A stretch of 7,240 nucleotides of DNA from assembly GCA_903932805.1 (NCBI GenBank), contig CAIZHO010000083.1, forward strand, positions 1 to 7,240, read 5' to 3'. Numbering within the stretch: the stretch's first letter is position 1; each line of letters starts with the position of its first letter. Source of the stretch: an uncultured Roseiflexaceae bacterium (GTDB lineage Bacteria > Chloroflexota > Chloroflexia > Chloroflexales > Roseiflexaceae). Positions 6,840 through 7,240 of the stretch are shown one piece after another. A model generated the notes under the pieces. That model was given only the letters and a program-made list of their open reading frames with translations. It made no database searches and was not told the origin of the DNA. The translations under genes were made by a program, and so were the position numbers.

Positions 6840-6941
6840 ACAGTGTCTGTTGATGGTATTTTAGCAGAATCAATCCAACTGAATAATACTTTATGTCAAA
6901 TTCGTAGAAAAAACACTTCCTCACAACGCACATCCATACGG

Positions 6942-6947
6942 TATAAT
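6942..6947 (+). promoter_or_regulatory. -10 element of the gatB promoter
   Basis: TATAAT matches the sigma-70 -10 consensus exactly and lies 38 nt before the gatB ATG. The -35 side is weak (CCTCAC at 17 bp), so the promoter may depend on an activator or the match may be partly fortuitous. Confidence 0.5.
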
Positions 6948-6985
6948 AGGCACATATTCGAGCCACCGCGGTAGAAGGCATTCCC

Positions 6986-7240
6986 ATGAAGTATATCGCT
7001 ACCATCGGACTAGAAGTCCACGCCCAGATACGGACAGTCTCAAAGATGTTTTGTGGGTGTCGGACCGATGCTGCCCACGCTGCACCCAACACCAATGTGT
7101 GCCCCACGTGTCTCGGGTTACCTGGGGCATTGCCCGTCCCGAATCGTGCGGCTATCGAACAAATCGTCAAAACGGGGCTTGCCCTGCATTCGACCATCGC
7201 AGTTGATAGCACGATGAGCCGCAAAAACTACTTCTACCCC
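6986..7240 (+). CDS. gatB: Aspartyl/glutamyl-tRNA amidotransferase subunit B, N-terminal part (3' end outside window)
   Basis: The first 85 residues of GatB, the tRNA-binding and kinase subunit of the GatCAB complex, are present. GatCAB converts Glu-tRNA(Gln) to Gln-tRNA(Gln), and Asp-tRNA(Asn) to Asn-tRNA(Asn), in bacteria lacking the direct synthetases. The signatures are [10 protein letters not shown] (6-15), SKMFCGC (19-25), [15 protein letters not shown] (39-53) and RKNYFYP (79-85). Cys23, Cys25, Cys39 and Cys42 form the four-cysteine zinc site found in many GatB proteins. Residue 78 before RKNYFYP is Ser, where Asp is usual, a minor change. AGAAGG (6973-6978) lies 7 nt before the ATG, and [14 protein letters not shown] is the normal N-terminus. 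The neighbouring gatA and gatC are not in view. Confidence 0.97.
   Translation, partial: MKYIATIGLEVHAQIRTVSKMFCGCRTDAAHAAPNTNVCPTCLGLPGALPVPNRAAIEQIVKTGLALHSTIAVDSTMSRKNYFYP

Larger units (their letters stand above)
6828..6985. promoter_or_regulatory. Divergent promoter region between the rmd-like operon and gatB
   Basis: This 158-bp AT-richer gap holds no gene and must drive both directions. Toward gatB, TATAAT (6942-6947) is a perfect -10 box, but no good -35 stands 16-18 bp upstream. A leader of about 30 nt would follow, containing the palindrome ACCGCGGT (6965-6972) directly before the ribosome site AGAAGG (6973-6978). Toward rmd, TAAAAT (6858-6863, minus strand) is a fair -10 box with a poor -35 at 17 bp. 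A minus-strand TTGACA (6894-6899) is a perfect -35, but no good -10 stands at the proper distance. Confidence 0.55.

Noticed and set aside
6965..6972. ACCGCGGT palindrome before the gatB ribosome site as an operator
   Set aside because: An 8-bp perfect palindrome is expected by chance at this scale, and no second copy was seen nearby.
6165..6974. A 269-codon plus-strand frame opposite the rmd-like gene
   Set aside because: It is antisense to a clear dehydrogenase, its composition is rich in Cys, His and Arg, and no family is recognisable.

Overview
The window reads as a piece of an ordinary bacterial chromosome of moderate GC content. The GlgC, the metallophosphoesterase with its SDE motif and the ParB-like protein resemble what I remember from Chloroflexota, especially class Chloroflexia (the Chloroflexus/Roseiflexus/Herpetosiphon side). 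That placement rests on remembered family resemblance, not on a search. I see no rRNA, tRNA, CRISPR array, insertion sequence or phage gene.

Left part, plus strand (2-2191): the 3' end of an inositol-monophosphatase/histidinol-phosphatase family gene is followed 18 bp later by glgC (ADP-glucose pyrophosphorylase, glycogen synthesis). Then comes a cytidine-deaminase-like reading frame that looks damaged. Its homology begins upstream of the first usable start, the first zinc ligand is replaced by Tyr, and the stretch after the PCxxC motif makes better sense in another frame.

Middle part, minus strand (2183-3764): two overlapping genes lie convergent to the deaminase. They encode a metallophosphoesterase and a ParB/Srx-like protein with an all-purpose 'DGNHR' box. 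They overlap by 8 bp, so they are very probably co-translated. A candidate promoter lies in the 83 bp upstream.

Right part, minus strand (3848-6827): a tight three-gene operon runs rmd-like sugar nucleotide reductase -> membrane-anchored SH3b protein -> HAMP sensor histidine kinase, with gaps of 13 and 6 bp. No response regulator is in the window. This operon is divergent from the 5' end of gatB (Glu-tRNA(Gln)/Asp-tRNA(Asn) amidotransferase subunit B), which runs off the right edge.

The window is mostly housekeeping and cell-surface/carbohydrate metabolism. The items most worth a second look are the probably broken deaminase, the uncharacterised phosphoesterase/ParB-like pair and its promoter, and the histidine kinase embedded in a sugar reductase/SH3 operon. 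I found no convincing sign of a wholly new system.
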